Positions 20,021 to 32,369 of a stretch of DNA of 64,000 nucleotides are shown here, in pieces. The notes beneath the pieces are model-generated. The model was not told the DNA's origin. It searched no databases and saw only the letters and a program-made list of their open reading frames with translations. The translations under genes and the position numbers were made by a program. This DNA is from Metridium senile. Its lineage: Eukaryota; Cnidaria; Anthozoa; Actiniaria; Metridiidae. How positions within the stretch are numbered: position 1 is the stretch's first letter; the number at the start of each line of letters is the position of its first letter. Location of the stretch: the NCBI GenBank assembly GCA_949775045.1, contig OX459095.1, positions 24,739,278 through 24,803,277 of the forward strand. The letters run 5' to 3'.

Positions 20021-20503
20021 CAAAGAAGACAATAATAGTAATGATTAATTATAATGTTAAAACGGGCGATATTAAAGGATCTAAAAATCATCAGCTTAGC
20101 TGATGTGGTCGTGTGCTTTTATATTATGTTGTAATATAAAAATAAAAATGAAAAATTGATATTACAATTATTAAAAAAGAAGAACTATAGTGACAATGAA
20201 TTACCATAAAATAACATTATTTCTATAAACAGCTGTACAATAAACAGTAATAAAATAAAATTATTTTGATTTGTTTGAAATGCTGTGAGTCTTTTCTAGG
20301 CTTTCTAGGCTTCTTTCCTTCTCCATGTGCCAAAAAAATTCCTTCTCCATGTGCCGAACACAGTCTACGTAATTCAATAATAACAACAAAAGACTACAAT
20401 TTAAACAAAGACGAAGCTATAAACACAGAAGGGACAGTTTTATATAATATAGCGAATTAGAAATATTAGGGCTAATCATATAATAATCACAGCATTAAAA
20501 CAG

Positions 20504-21010
20504 TCAAATACTAGAGAAATATCCTGACAGTTTTTGAGCTTCAGCAGCCATTTCTTCCTCGGTCCGGCGTCCTCTTCGATCAACTGCATCAGTCATATCC
20601 AGTTCTGACATTTCCTTATAAATACCATCGTTTTCTTTATCGTGGCGATCTAGTTCTTTATAAATATCATCATTACTGAGAAAATCGTTTTTCTTCCTCG
20701 GTAAGATATGCACGTGAACATGCTCTATTGTCTGTCCTGCTTCGGGTCCATCTTGAATAGATATCGTCAGTGAAGTGCCTTGGAATTCCTTCTGGACGAC
20801 TTCGGCGATTTTTTGAGTACTGCAAAATAGATCTGATACTTCTTCGCTTGTTAGCTCAGCAAATCTTTTAACCTCTCTCACGGGAGAAACTAAAACATGT
20901 CCTGGAACTACTGGTTTGATATTAACGAATCCAAAAGATAATTTCGACCGAAAGAAAATGACTGACGGTGAGAGAACTATTTGACCAAATTTCATTACTC
21001 CAGCGGCCAT
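20504..21010 (-). CDS. FHIT: FHIT-type HIT-family diadenosine triphosphate hydrolase, intronless
   Basis: A single open exon of 168 aa. The histidine triad HVHVH is at residues 97-101, preceded by [20 protein letters not shown] and an N-terminal stretch [12 protein letters not shown], closely matching animal FHIT (147 aa in humans). The family cleaves Ap3A to AMP and ADP, with the middle His of the triad as nucleophile. The C-terminal [11 protein letters not shown] tail of FHIT is also present. Between HDKE and that tail there are about 15 more residues than in the human protein, with a partial repeat ([14 protein letters not shown]). I chose the ATG at 21010, which sits in a strong CAAGATGGCC context; an in-frame ATG at 20995 is an alternative (163 aa). 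The frame stays open further upstream, but that stretch is promoter and the neighbour's first exon. It diverges from CCDC86 with 57 bp between start codons. Confidence 0.93.
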   Translation of the reverse strand: MAAGVMKFGQIVLSPSVIFFRSKLSFGFVNIKPVVPGHVLVSPVREVKRFAELTSEEVSDLFCSTQKIAEVVQKEFQGTSLTISIQDGPEAGQTIEHVHVHILPRKKNDFLSNDDIYKELDRHDKENDGIYKEMSELDMTDAVDRRGRRTEEEMAAEAQKLSGYFSSI

Positions 21011-21067
21011 CTTGGATTTGACTGAAATGCTATATGGGTAATATCGCGTGGTTACATAGGAATCAAA
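21011..21067. promoter_or_regulatory. Bidirectional FHIT/CCDC86 promoter core
   Basis: Only 57 bp separate the two divergent start codons, so transcription must begin inside this gap or within the opposite gene's coding sequence. Both start codons sit in a YY1-like context: CAAGATGGCCGC on the minus strand for FHIT and CAAAATGGCGGTC on the plus strand for CCDC86. YY1 motifs overlapping the initiator ATG are known in animal promoters. No TATA box is convincing. That the motif is functional here is inference. Confidence 0.6.
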
Positions 21068-24000
21068 ATGGCGGTCGAGAAAGAAGAAAGTAAAAAAGGC
21101 AACGAAACAAAGGAGGTAATACCTCGTGGAAGACCTAAATCTGGTCGAATATGGAAGAGTGAAAAACATAAGTAAGTATATAATGTGTATCCGTGTTCAT
21201 AAGTCGTTTCAAAGACGCTAAGATCTTTAAAAGGAAGTTTGTTTGGTCGAGGCTTTGCACACGTGACTCAAAAATTTTTATGAATATTGTAGCTTTAATA
21301 CTTTAAAACTGGAACCTAACATAAACATCCGGATCTTCAGTTAATAACAGCTGTTAAAATTTCAAAACGTGTACAAATGATCATTTTTTGCTCGTTCCCA
21401 GTCCTCACTAAATACTGAAAATAAATAAAAAATCGCATTTTAGATTTACAGTAAGAATATAAAAATAGACGCTCAATGAGCGCATGTGGCTACTGAATAG
21501 TCTGAATAGAAATCGAAGGCAAAAGTAAATATAATTACTAGTTTATAGCCCTTCCATCGTATATATTTTGTAAAGAGACGTCCAATGAATTGAGCGAATG
21601 TGCAGTGCATAGTGCATTAAATTATTGGTATTTTGGAAATGTAAATATTATGCTAGAAATGATGTGGTATGCTATGGTGGTTCTACAGTCGCACACAGAT
21701 TACATATATTGACAGTGCAGTGCAATTTGTTGGAACAAATGGAATTAGTCTTTAGCGCAGAAGCAAGAGTAGTGCAATCATATGAGGGAATTGTATGGAA
21801 AAAGTTTTCAAGAACCGTAATGTTTATTCAACTGCTTTTTTATGTAATAGAGTTAAACTGAAAATACAAGAGAGATAGATCAAGTCTTTTAATTAATTCC
21901 TTTCCCACTAAATTACAAAAGTCAAGACCTGAACTTGGCAGTGTTTACATAGACCTGATGATAAAAAAAGAAAGAATAATTAATTAATCAACATTTCCGT
22001 TTACAAAAGAAGCAGAGAAATAAATAGCTGAAGTTTTGAATTTTGAAAAGTTAGTCCTTTAATAAAGATATATATATATAGTCAATGAATTATTTGCTTA
22101 TTATTGAATTTCGGTTGAATATGATTTGGGGAAACATGAAAACTCTAGGTGAAGCTGTTAGCTTTTTGTTGCTGGTCATCGTCTTGTTGGTTTAGAATAT
22201 TGTGCTCAAAGAAAATTATTTTCCACCTTTTTGTCAGATGTAGTTTATAGGGTTGTAGTTTTCAATTTTATACAGCAGTTTGAAAAATTATTCATTTTTT
22301 TAGTTGAGAATATTAGCTCTATATCAATAACAATAATTTTTGTTGTTTAGATAGATAGATAATCTAGGTGTTGACTTTCTAAGGATTGTTTATTATTTTT
22401 GCCTAATTTTCTCTCTCTTCAATGTTCACATAATCTTGCAATTGTGCAGCATTATTTCCAACAGATCACTTTTTGTACGTTTGATTTTGGCATAAATTGT
22501 CATTAGAATTATCGACAATGTCACAAGAATGCTCAAATTTACTTATCACAGCTTCCATTGTTGTTTGGTAGATGAAAGGTAGTAGAACCTGTAATACAGG
22601 TCTGTCATTTCCCTTGTATATAAGTACAACTTGAAGATTTCTTGAATATCCTTCGAGGTTGAATTAATATCGCACTGAATGGGCTGATTTATTCCACAAT
22701 GTGACTCAGTTTTCCTACAAAGAGGCTCATTCATCCTCATTAGAGGCTCATGTATTCCCTAACGGGGTTTTCAGTTCGTTTTTTGTTGTTTGGAATCTGC
22801 AAATGGAGCTGATTCATCGAAAATACTGAGCGAGCGATTTTGCTGACTCATAATTCCCGGCGTAAATATCGGCCTAAATAAAACTTGAAAAACCTTTCAT
22901 TTTATTCAATTACGAAAGCTGTGATAAGTAAAAGTTTGAATCCTTTTTGGAAAAATATACTTTACTTACCGAAAATCGAAGAAACTTGTGATCTTGAAGT
23001 CCCACAACTTCAGGTTTGTCAAAGGTTCCACAGATCACGATCAATTGCAAGCATGAAGTAATATCGATTGACATTTGTTTTCCTTCGTGAAGGAATCGAA
23101 AGAACGAATGCGAGCTAGTCGAATGACTATTGGTTACAAAGTTAATCGAATAGATATTGATTGGCTTCGAAGGAGGCTTCGTGTGGAGTTACGGGTATAT
23201 ACTTCGTGTGGTCTCATATCAATCACTTATAGTTGACAAAACGAATAAAACGACTACATGGACATTCAGCAATGAAGTATATACCTATTGTTACTTACTT
23301 ACACGACTCGATGACATAGTGGCTACGCATTCCCAGAATGCAGTAGCCACAAAAAGCTTTCATCGGTTTAAAACAACTGAAATAAATGAAAAATGGGTGG
23401 ATTTATATAGATATCTACATATAATAAGATAGGTGATATCTACAGTATCAATACCCAAATTATAGAACCATAATCTCTTTTTAAGATCGCAAATCCACAC
23501 AGTCAAGTGTGATTGAGTGCTATTAAATGTAATCATATGTAATCAGGATTTAATTATATGATTGTTTCATGCAGGAAATCTAAAATCATAAATGTAAAAC
23601 CCTTAAAGTCAAGTTGGAAGAAGAAACAAGATGATAAAATGACTAAAAGGTTACTGAAAGTATATGAACAAGAACTCAAAGATACATCCAATAAAGAAAA
23701 AGAGGTATATTTGTAACAAATAAAATAGCTCATTTACTATACATGTACATAGAAGGAAAACACTTTATTCATATACACTGTACTGTGTAAAAGTATTTTT
23801 TTATAGTACTCTGAAGTTCTGAATAATAGTATATATATATACATGTGTACATTTTTTTTTTTTTTTTTTTGAGGAAATTTTCCACTTTATATGACCTTAT
23901 TGGGGCCTGTATCATTTAAAGGTCTGTACGATTATTGACAACAAAACAGTTTAGAACCATTAGCTCTAGTAATTGAATATTTTCAAGACCTGATAGCATC

Positions 24001-26718
24001 GTAACAGCATCGTCATCCAAATTTCCCTCTATACTTTTATTGGTAACTTGGATATTTCCACTCTATACTATTATTCTGCTCTATACTTTTATTGGTTAAC
24101 TTGGATATTTCCACTCTATTTAGCAAATCGAATGTGGTTTATCATTGTCTGTACTCTTATCGACAACGATATTTGTCGTGACAGTGGTCAAAATGTTGGG
24201 ACTCACAAATTTTGACCACTGTCATGACGAATATCGTTGTCGATAAGAGTACAGACAACGCTAAACCACATTCGATTTTTTTTTTTACAACACAAACCAA
24301 AGTAAATGTACAAAAAGTAAAATATCAGTTAACGGACGAAAAATGACGAAATTGTCATGCATCAAACTCAATGGTTTCTCTTCAAGCTAAGGAAAATCAC
24401 ACAATTTACGAAAATGATCTTTTTTTCAGTCGAAAAAAAAAAAAAATACATGTAAGCTTATTTTCATACAGAAATACAGTACGCTGTTTGTCTTGAGCAA
24501 CTGCTAAGTGAAGTTAGAAAAGTAAAAGTACAAGAACGTCAAACAAGGCCGATTTAGCTGGGTTCAGGTTTTACCCTTTCAAAAAAATAGAATTTTATAT
24601 ACATTAAAACTGATCATATAGAAAATTACTCAATACTTGATATGTCTAACCTTTGTACAACATTCCAAGCTTTTCAAATCAGTCCTGAACAAATAGTATT
24701 GTTCGCAAAAATGTAATTTTGAGCATGTTTTTGTTGAAAGACTACCAAATTGATTGTAAGTGAAGATTTGTCGAAAAAGACTGAAAAACTCTGTATACAT
24801 ATGCATAAAATTAAAACAACAACAACTCCATGACAGCATAGTTACATTTATTACAATTTTCTACTTACAGAAAAGTAATATCCATTGATACATTGTAGTT
24901 TATCCATAAACTTGTTTTTAAAATCCTTTTTTGATGAAAAACCTTTATGTAAACGTTCCCTCGACATGATGGCGTATACACAGTGTGTCTGTCCTCTTAT
25001 TTACAATGGTAAATCAACCAATCAGCGAGCTAAAATTCACACAAGTGTTGTAAAAACTATTATTCTGCGCTATACTTTTCTTGGTTAACTTGGATATTTC
25101 TACTCGATACTCTATACTTTTCTTGGTTAACTTGGATATTTCCACTCTATACTATTATTCCACTCTATACTTTTATTGGTTAACTTGGATATTTCCACTC
25201 TATACTATTATTCCACTCTATACTTTTATTGGTTAACTTGGATATTTCCACTCTATACTATTATTCTGCGCTATACTTTTCTTGGTTAACTTGGATATTT
25301 CCACTCAATACTCTATACTTTTCTTGGTTAACTTGGATATTTCCACTCTATACTATTATTCTGCGCTATACTTTTCTTGGTTAACTTGGATATTTCCACT
25401 CTATACTCTATACTTTTATTGGTTTACTTGGATATTTCCACTCGATACTCTATACTTTTCTTGGTTAACTTGGATATTTCCACTCAATACTCTATACTTT
25501 TCTTGGTTAACTTGGATATTTCCACTCAATACTCTATACTTTTCTTGGTTAACTTGGATATTTCCACTCAATACTCTATACTTTTCTTGGTTAACTTGGA
25601 TATTTCCACTCTATACTATTATTCTGCGCTATACTTTTCTTGGTTAACTTGGATATTTCCACTCTATACTCTATACTTTTATTGGTTTACTTGGATATTT
25701 CCACTCGATACTCTATACTTTTCTTGGTTAACTTGGATATTTCCACTCAATACTCTATACTTTTCTTGGTTAACTTGGATATTTCCACTCAATACTCTAT
25801 ACTTTTCTTGGTTAACTTGGATATTTCCATTCGATACTCTATACTTTTCTTGGTTAACTTGGATATTTCCACTCTATACTCTATACTTTTATTGGTTAAC
25901 TTGGATATTTCCACTCTATACTCTACTTTTATTGGTTAACTTGGATATTTCCACTCTATACTCTACTTTTATTGGTTAACTTGGATATTTCCACTCTTTA
26001 CTCTATACTTTTATTGGTTAACTTGGATATTTCCACTCTATACTCTATACTTTTATTGGTTAACTTGGATATTTTCACTCTATACTCTATACTTTTCTTG
26101 GTTAACTTGGATATTTCCACTCGATACTCTATACTTTTATTGGTTTACTTGGATATTTCCACTCGATACTCTATACTTTTATTGGTTAACTTGGATATTT
26201 CCACTCTATACTCTATACTTTTATTGGTTAACTTGGATATTTCCACTCTATACTCTATACTTTTATTGGTTAACTTGGATATTTCCACTCTTTACTCTAT
26301 ACTTTTATTGGTTAACTTGGATATTTCCACTCTATACTCTATACTTTTATTGGTTAACTTGGATATTTCCACTCTATACTATTGTATTTTTCTCTATACT
26401 ATCATTCAGGACTTCAGAGTAGTGACTATAGACTGAATGCCAATTGACTTTCAAAAATAAATACCTAAAACTTAAAAAATAAACACCACCATCAGAAAGA
26501 GCAAGCAGAAATAGGTATTTTTGGAAAGTTTTATTGCGGCCATATTTACATAATTCAAGTTTCCTTGAATACAAGCTCCCTTGCTAGCCTCATTGTGGCA
26601 TTGTGGGGCCTCATTAGTTATAAATAAAAAATATGACCAAATTGCATTTTGGTCTTGCAATGCACTATTCAGTATGCAGTATTCTACAATTGTTGAAATA
26701 GCTGTATACATGTATTAA

Positions 26719-26804
<86 letters not shown>

Positions 26805-28914
26805 ATTATTATTATTATTATTATTATAATTATTATTATTGTTATTATTATTATTGTTATTATTATTATGTGATGCTTTCAAGTTAACAGCCATCCTCCT
26901 TAAACCTGGTGTACACAAGTGACACAAGCATAAGTGACATACTGTACGCAGTCTCAGTGAGAAAATAGCAGCTAATGAGAAAGCGAAACCGTGTCTGCAT
27001 ATGTTGCTTATACTTATGTTGCTAGTGTGAAAGTTCTAGGCTTAAAAGTGCTCTGGACCCCCCACTGAAGCTTAACTATTGCTATTGAAATGAAATTGTG
27101 AAGAACCTGTATATTATTGTAGATTGATGCATTCTGAAATTTTTTGTGTGTGTTGTCATTTAGGGAAGACGTAAAAGATTAGAAGAGAAAAGAAGAAGAA
27201 AGGAAGAAAATGAGCAAAAATCACAAGTTGTTCAAGTAGTAAGTAGTATCATGTAATATTACAGCGAAAAATCCTTGCATCATGACCCGCTATTTCAAAA
27301 CGTTGGTTGGATTATGGTATTTAATTTTCCAATCTGTCAATCAATTTTGGAGGCAGAGCTTACATAAACTCATAAAGTCATTGCTTAATTTGATGTAAGG
27401 TAAGCTCTGCCTCCAAACTGGATTGGAAAAACCCAACTCAAATTTGAATTCAAGTTTTGTTAGTCAGATGCAATGATTTTTGCTGTAACACATATACACC
27501 TATTTCAATTAACGTTGTCCTTCTGGAATGGTTGATCTGAGACCGATAGGAATTGTGGGAGTTCAATAAATTCCAAATGTGTTGTTTTAATCACACTTGA
27601 ACCATGCTGAATTATGGATAATAGTATTTCAGAAGTAGACATTAATATTCGAGCGTGATTATAATAGTGTATTTGCAGTTTAACGAGCTCCCACAATTCC
27701 TATCGGTCTCAGATCGACCATTCCAGATGGACAACGTTAATTGAAATAGGTGTATATCTCTCTTTGCATTTATCCAGAAGTACATATCTGTTAGTACTTC
27801 ACAAATTTGAAGTAAACAAATGTTAATGGCTGAAGTATTATCATTTATTTAATTTTAGCCTTGTGGCGGCTCTGGGGGGATTGGGGAGAACAGAAAAAGT
27901 AGGGGATGGAGAAAGGGGAAGAAAGGAGAGCCTGCACTCATCCCTTACATTTTCGTACACATAAGCCTAGCCACCGGAAGCCATGCGTTCCTACTGGTTG
28001 AAATGAAGGAATAATTGACAAGACAATGACATTCTGAGCTCTGATTGGCTATTTGATATGATATGTTGAAGTGGGTGGTACATGAAAATGTAGGGGATTA
28101 GTGCATGTTTTCCTTTCTTGACCTCTCTCCTCTCCCTTCCCCTCCTCCCCAATCCCTGAGAGTCGCCATGTGAGCTATTTTAATTCCTATACAAAGTTAG
28201 CCTACAGAGCAGGCATTCTTTTGGCTTTTTGGAGAACTTAGGATCTTGGGCTTCCTGTGTTAATTTTTTGACCGCGATACAGAGTGAATGCTATATATCC
28301 ATAACAAACTAAATATGTATTGTCTAATTGCACTATTTTGTACAAACTTGTTGGTATTACTGGAGCAAAACAGTGTAACTATTGTATCCTTCATTGTAAT
28401 GTGCATTGTGTGGTTCATGCCTGAGCGAATTCTAATAACTAAACTAAACTAAATACTATTATGCTCCATTATAGTTACTCATATTTTCATGGATTTGGCA
28501 TGAACTCTATTATTATGCATGGGGACGTTGGTTGTGCATTATGAATTCTTTGCATTTCTCACATAGTTATATACTGTACAAAATTACTAGATTCTGATTG
28601 GACGAGAGGAGTACAATTAAATCGTATATTTTTCAAAATATTATTAATCAAAAAACGCAAGATCTTCTCTTATAATTCGTAATTAATAGATATAAATGAT
28701 GTTTTGAGAGCTATCAAATTGGACACTCCTGAAAGGCTCGTCCAATTTTTGTTAACTTTCAAAACATCACACGTACCTATTAATTATGAATTGTACTCGA
28801 GATCGTGCGATATCCTATACATATTGTAATGCTTAATTATTCCCGTAGATCAAAAACACTTCAAAGATTAAAAAGATGAAGAAGAAACACCTACGACAAC
28901 TACAAACAAGATAG
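21068..28914 (+). CDS. CCDC86: CCDC86 / Cgr1-type nucleolar rRNA-processing protein, 4 exons
   Basis: Exons 21068-21171, 23575-23704, 27164-27238, 28849-28914 join in phase to 375 nt (124 aa). The protein is strongly basic. It starts with [15 protein letters not shown], then a [10 protein letters not shown] block, a Lys/Glu/Arg-rich coiled coil, VVQV, and a C-terminal basic tail [12 protein letters not shown]. The same order of blocks (PLRTSW-like, long charged helix, VVQV, KKKQLR) occurs at the C-terminus of vertebrate CCDC86 and in yeast Cgr1 (about 120 aa), a nucleolar factor for large-subunit rRNA processing. The long disordered N-terminus of the vertebrate protein is missing, so the length is Cgr1-like. 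AATAAA is present near 29150, a plausible polyadenylation signal. Introns 1 and 2 are large (2.4 and 3.5 kb); intron 2 carries a palindromic element, a 42-bp minisatellite and an ATT microsatellite. Confidence 0.85.
21172..23574 (+). other. CCDC86 intron 1, nothing recognised
   Basis: 2.4 kb of AT-rich DNA. The frame 21625-21861 (78 codons) lacks any family signature. No strong inverted or tandem repeats noticed. Confidence 0.6.
24027..24120 (+). repeat. Two outlying copies of the 42-bp minisatellite
   Basis: CTATACTTTTATTGGTAACT and GGATATTTCCACTCTATACT units, 0.9 kb before the main array, on the other side of the palindrome. Confidence 0.85.
24127..24273. repeat. Near-perfect palindromic element, 147 bp
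   Basis: CGAATGTGGTTTA...TAAACCACATTCG at the ends; arms include TACTCTTATCGACAACGATA and GTGACAGTGGTCAAAAT; loop is about GTTGGGACTCACAA. A half copy lies at 50-115. Confidence 0.9.
25062..26392 (+). repeat. 42-bp minisatellite, about 30 copies
   Basis: Unit TATACTTTTATTGGTTAACT plus TGGATATTTCCACTCTATACTC. Variants: CTT for ATT, and CGATAC, CAATAC or TATACTATTATTCTGCGC at the junction. The variants form higher-order blocks: the stretch near 25370-25640 is almost repeated at 25632-25880. Because 42 is 14 codons, all frames without a stop in the unit stay open, giving spurious repetitive frames. Confidence 0.95.
26716..26870 (+). repeat. (ATT)n microsatellite
   Basis: About 150 bp of ATT units with a few ATA or GTT interruptions, in CCDC86 intron 2. 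Confidence 0.95.
27325..27430. repeat. Foldback, ~105 bp
   Basis: TTTTCCAATC and GATTGGAAAA ends with inner arms TTTGGAGGCAGAGCTTAC and the complement, in CCDC86 intron 3. Confidence 0.8.
27493..27756. mobile_element. MITE, 264 bp, TATACACCTATTTCA ends with different interior
   Basis: Arms TATACACCTATTTCAATTAA and ACGTTGTCCTTCTGGAATGG and GAGACCGATAGGAATTGTGG pair with complements. Only the outer 15 or so bases match the 16876 family; the inner arms differ. Confidence 0.85.
27856..28177. repeat. Foldback, ~320 bp, GGGGAGA-rich family
   Basis: TAGCCTTGTGGCGGCTCT and a complement at the right end; interior purine-rich arms GGGGAAGAAAGGAGAGCCTG and the pyrimidine-rich counterpart. Similar design to 39250-39539. 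Confidence 0.75.
28255..28455 (+). repeat. Possible LINE 3' tail
   Basis: GTGTGGTTCATGCCTGAGCG followed by AACTAAACTAAACTAAA has the look of a non-LTR 3' UTR with a short tandem tail. Confidence 0.3.
28675..28796. repeat. Foldback, ~120 bp
   Basis: AATTCGTAATTAATAG and CTATTAATTATGAATT with inner ATGTTTTGA arms, just before the last CCDC86 exon. Confidence 0.7.
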
Positions 28915-29394
28915 GAAAGTCTGGGCCCTTCTCGGCGGTGTACTGACACGGAGAAGGAAGCACTCAGTTGTTAGTCACTGGAGCTACGTGTAGACATTTG
29001 TTTGAGAAAGACCTCTGAACCATTCCCCAGAATCAGTACAACTGTGAAGGAGGTTCTGTCGAGACAAATCAAATTAACACAAATGATTTGAACATGGCTC
29101 TAAACAACAAAAATTTAAAAAGTTGTCTCTATTCACACATGTAGAAAGGAAAATAAAGTACATTTTATTTCTTCTGCTCCTCAATCCCATTTGTCATCAT
29201 TAATTTCGGGGTTTTTTTCGTAATTGCAATATTTTGTATTTTTCGTAACACTCTGAAAAGTCCTTTATATAAATTTTTACGCGTGAAAACTGTGAATTTC
29301 TCACTGTTATAACATGTTTCACATTCAAATCGTACTCACTTCATTTATATTAAGTGTTGTTATTATACACTTATTGGATTGATCCGAGCCCATT

Positions 29395-29640
29395 ATGGCA
29401 GAATATTTAAGACGAGAATTTAATAATTGGACGAAATCGCAGATCGATACTAGAGTACAAACATACCCGTGAAACAAGTAGTATTAATTAGTACTAAATC
29501 GTGCTAATTAAACAATAGAAAACAATAGAATTAGCATATTATTTAAATATCACTATTTGGTATTATTTATGTTTCACGCTTTTAGTGTTTGTACTCTAAT
29601 ATTGAAATCGAGACATAATTATCTGCCATAATGGGCGAGC
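29395..29640. repeat. Diverged foldback of the TAGAGTACAAACACTAAAAG family
   Basis: Outer CCATTATGGCAGA and TCTGCCATAATGG; inner CTAGAGTACAAACA and TTTTAGTGTTTGTACTCTA with a CGTGAAACA/TGTTTCACG pair. Core resembles 34714-34860 and 53206-53348. Confidence 0.7.
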
Positions 29641-29827
29641 ATGAATCCTATAGGTGTTTAATTATACCAAACAAATAGTTTGTTCAAAATATCTCGAGTC
29701 AGCAATTGGAAAGTTGCAGTACAATAGGTAAAATACGGAGATGTGATCGGAGAATTATTTGTGATGTATAATAAGGTTAGAAATCAAGCCTAAAAATCAC
29801 TGTTTATAATATAATTCTGGTGATTGC

Positions 29828-30053
29828 CGATTGCACGACCGAAAGGAACTGTTAGTAATACAAATTTGTTCTTATTCCTTATTCCTCTTAATTTGTTCTT
29901 ATTACCCGAACAATGCCTCCACTGTTCAGCGAAACCTTCGAAACACCCATCCAAGATCATCGCTGAACGTACGTTGGAGGCATTGTTTGGGTAATTTAGA
30001 AAGGAACAAGAACAAATTCGTATTACCCACAGTTCCTTTCGGTCGTGCAATCG
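29828..30053. repeat. Foldback element, ~225 bp
   Basis: CGATTGCACGACCGAAAGGA and its complement; inner TTCTTATTACCCGAACAATG and CCTCCACTGTTCAGCG pair with the right arm. Confidence 0.85.
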
Positions 30054-30096
30054 CCCCTTCAACTGTTTTTGTATTAGGTGTATATTACTCTAAATA

Positions 30097-30127
30097 TCCC
30101 TCATGATTATAGTATATTCATGAGGGA
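30097..30127. repeat. Short perfect hairpin
   Basis: TCCCTCATGA and TCATGAGGGA around TTATAGTATAT. Confidence 0.8.
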
Positions 30128-30593
30128 CATCAACAAAAATTCCTCATGAATGGGACCATGAAGCATGTTCCCTCATCTAACAGTCACTGGGACCATTGCT
30201 GGATCGCATCGACCCAGTTGATTTTTTTTTTTTTTTTTGGTAAGAAATGACTAAAAACCCTAAAACTTGTGGGGCCCATTAAGTAATCTTTGCGCATGCT
30301 GTGTTTTCTTATTTGAAATCTTCGAATTCTCATAGTGTATGCGACTGTGTTTCCCTTGTTTACTACACAATACGAAAGAGAAACGGCTTTGGCCATCTCT
30401 GCATGCAACCTTGAGTATAATATATCATGGATTTTAATGCAAACAAACTAACTGAGTGAATGCTGGTTCAATTCGACATCGTCTCATTTATGTTTCGGTT
30501 CATTCAATTTTGATTCTGCACAAGTATTTTTCAGCTATTGCTGGACTTGCGAATTCTCGTGTAATTTGACCTTACCATCTTGGCAGTCTCTTT

Positions 30594-31160
30594 AGTCTCC
30601 TCCGCAGGCAACTTTTTTTACTTTTGGGCTTCCTTTTTTGAGAAGCGAGCCGAAGAGAGACTGGTACTGGGAGCGAAAAAAAAATGAGGGGGAGGAACAC
30701 AGCGGTCAAACGACCACGCATGCGCGAAAAAAACAAGTAAATTGATCCAGCCACAACCTCGTTCCCAGGCTTAATTTTCGCACGGACTCTATAAAAAACG
30801 ATGGATTGGACGACTTTCATGCTTTTTTCTCAAAATATAAACAAAACTACAAAAGTATAGACTCATGGTAGCTTTAAAATATAACAAAGGTTATGTACAC
30901 GAAACTTCAAGCTTATATGTTCAGGGAATTTCTTATAAATCGACTTCAAACACTTTTACAATCCAAAATTTAGCGCTGTGAAAATTTTGCCACGCATGCG
31001 TAGTCGTTTGACCGCTGTGTTGGGGGGAGGGGCTCTTCCGTCCTCTCTCTCCGGCACTCTCGGCCCCAATCTTCCTTCTCTCGGAAATACCACAGGAAAC
31101 CCACAGGAATCCCAAAGGAGAAAGGAGAAAAAGGAGTAGCCTGCCGGCGGAGGAGGCTAC
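30594..31160. mobile_element. Foldback element, ~570 bp, CTCCTCCGCAGGC ends
   Basis: Left AGTCTCCTCCGCAGGC, right GCCGGCGGAGGAGGCTAC; a second pair of arms ACAGCGGTCAAACGACCACG and its complement lies at 30698 and 31000. Interior includes the GGGCTTCCT motif shared with 5574 and 33609. Confidence 0.65.
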
Positions 31161-32369
31161 ATTACCGTGTCATCCTCACCAATTATCAACTTACAAAAAT
31201 TTGTATGCATGCTGCGAGATATTTCTATCGAGATTTTTGATCGGCTCAAATAACGGAATTCATGTTTGGCTCACTGAAGTATTAAAGTAGACGTTAGTGG
31301 GGAGTAAAGCTTTCGTCATGAAGACATTAAGAAATGTATCTGTTCCCAAATACTTAATGACCTTTTTGTTTGAGATATAGTTGCAGTTGCTTATTGGTCA
31401 TGCAGTTGTTCGATGTCTTCTTTGCTCTCTCTCTCTATGTCTGGTATAAAGTTTCTTTCGCTTTTTCGTTTTTCTGCCTTTAAAGCAATACATTCAAGGT
31501 GCTGATTTTGCACTAAATATCATGAATATACTGCTAAAAGAACTAATACAAAGCAAAACAAAAAAAGACATTACATAGTCAGTTGTCTCATATGCAGTCC
31601 ATCACTCTAATGTTGCATAACTTTGCAAAAATAAAGCATATAAAAGAGATATAGTATTGACTAGGACACTCCTAGTATAGAAAGTTGTAACATGCACTGT
31701 TTTTAGTTACTGTTTTTAGTTTTTAGTACTTGTTTTTATTACAAAGGATACTCAGTTTATATACATAATATTTACATACATACATACATACATTTTATTA
31801 AACTTCCTATAAAGGTTTTTCAAGAATAATTTACACAAAGAAAAGATATTTGCATATAAAAATACAAAGTATGATAGTTCGAGCGTTAAAATATATTTCG
31901 AGATATAAAATGGTAGATGCATCATATAGTACTATTTATACAGTACTATTTATGGAAAACTGTCTTTGTTTTTTCAGTTCTTTTTTAATATATGGTTTTG
32001 AATATATGGTTTTGAGTTTGCATCTGCGACAAGTTGTGTTCTTGATACAGTAAAAAAAATATAACAATGAATGTTTATGTTGAATATATTTATAGTAACA
32101 AAATCCCATGCAATATAACTTATGCTCCTCCCCTCCATCGTTTATTGCACAGTCCCTAAGTTCCTCTTCCGAGGCTACCTTACGTTATATTAGTACTTAT
32201 AATAAACGACTTGAAGCATGAGTTTGAGGATGAAGATTAAAGCCAAAATGTACTTCACTCCATATGATCTTCAACTCATCTTCAAGGATATTATGGAGTC
32301 TTTTGCACGCGTTTTGCTATATATCAATTGACTATTTCAAACTACATTGTTTATATCAGTGAAAATCCT

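Larger units (their letters stand above)
23704..27163 (+). other. CCDC86 intron 2, repeat-filled
   Basis: Contains the palindrome at 24127-24273, a poly(T) run near 23852-23870, the 42-bp minisatellite and an (ATT)n tract. No exon or independent gene seen. Confidence 0.7.
28915..32369. other. Intergenic region between CCDC86 and the ATP-grasp gene
   Basis: CCDC86 3' UTR to about 29170 (AATAAA near 29150). Then foldback elements (29395-29640, 29828-30053, 30097-30127, 30594-31160), and 31160-32369 with only a (CATA)n run near 31776-31790 and nothing else recognised. Confidence 0.65.

Noticed and set aside
25282..26436. Open frames of 99-200 aa with [17 protein letters not shown] repeats
   Set aside because: The 42-bp repeat unit is 14 codons and stop-free in some frames; variation between copies changes amino acids freely, with no sign of coding constraint.
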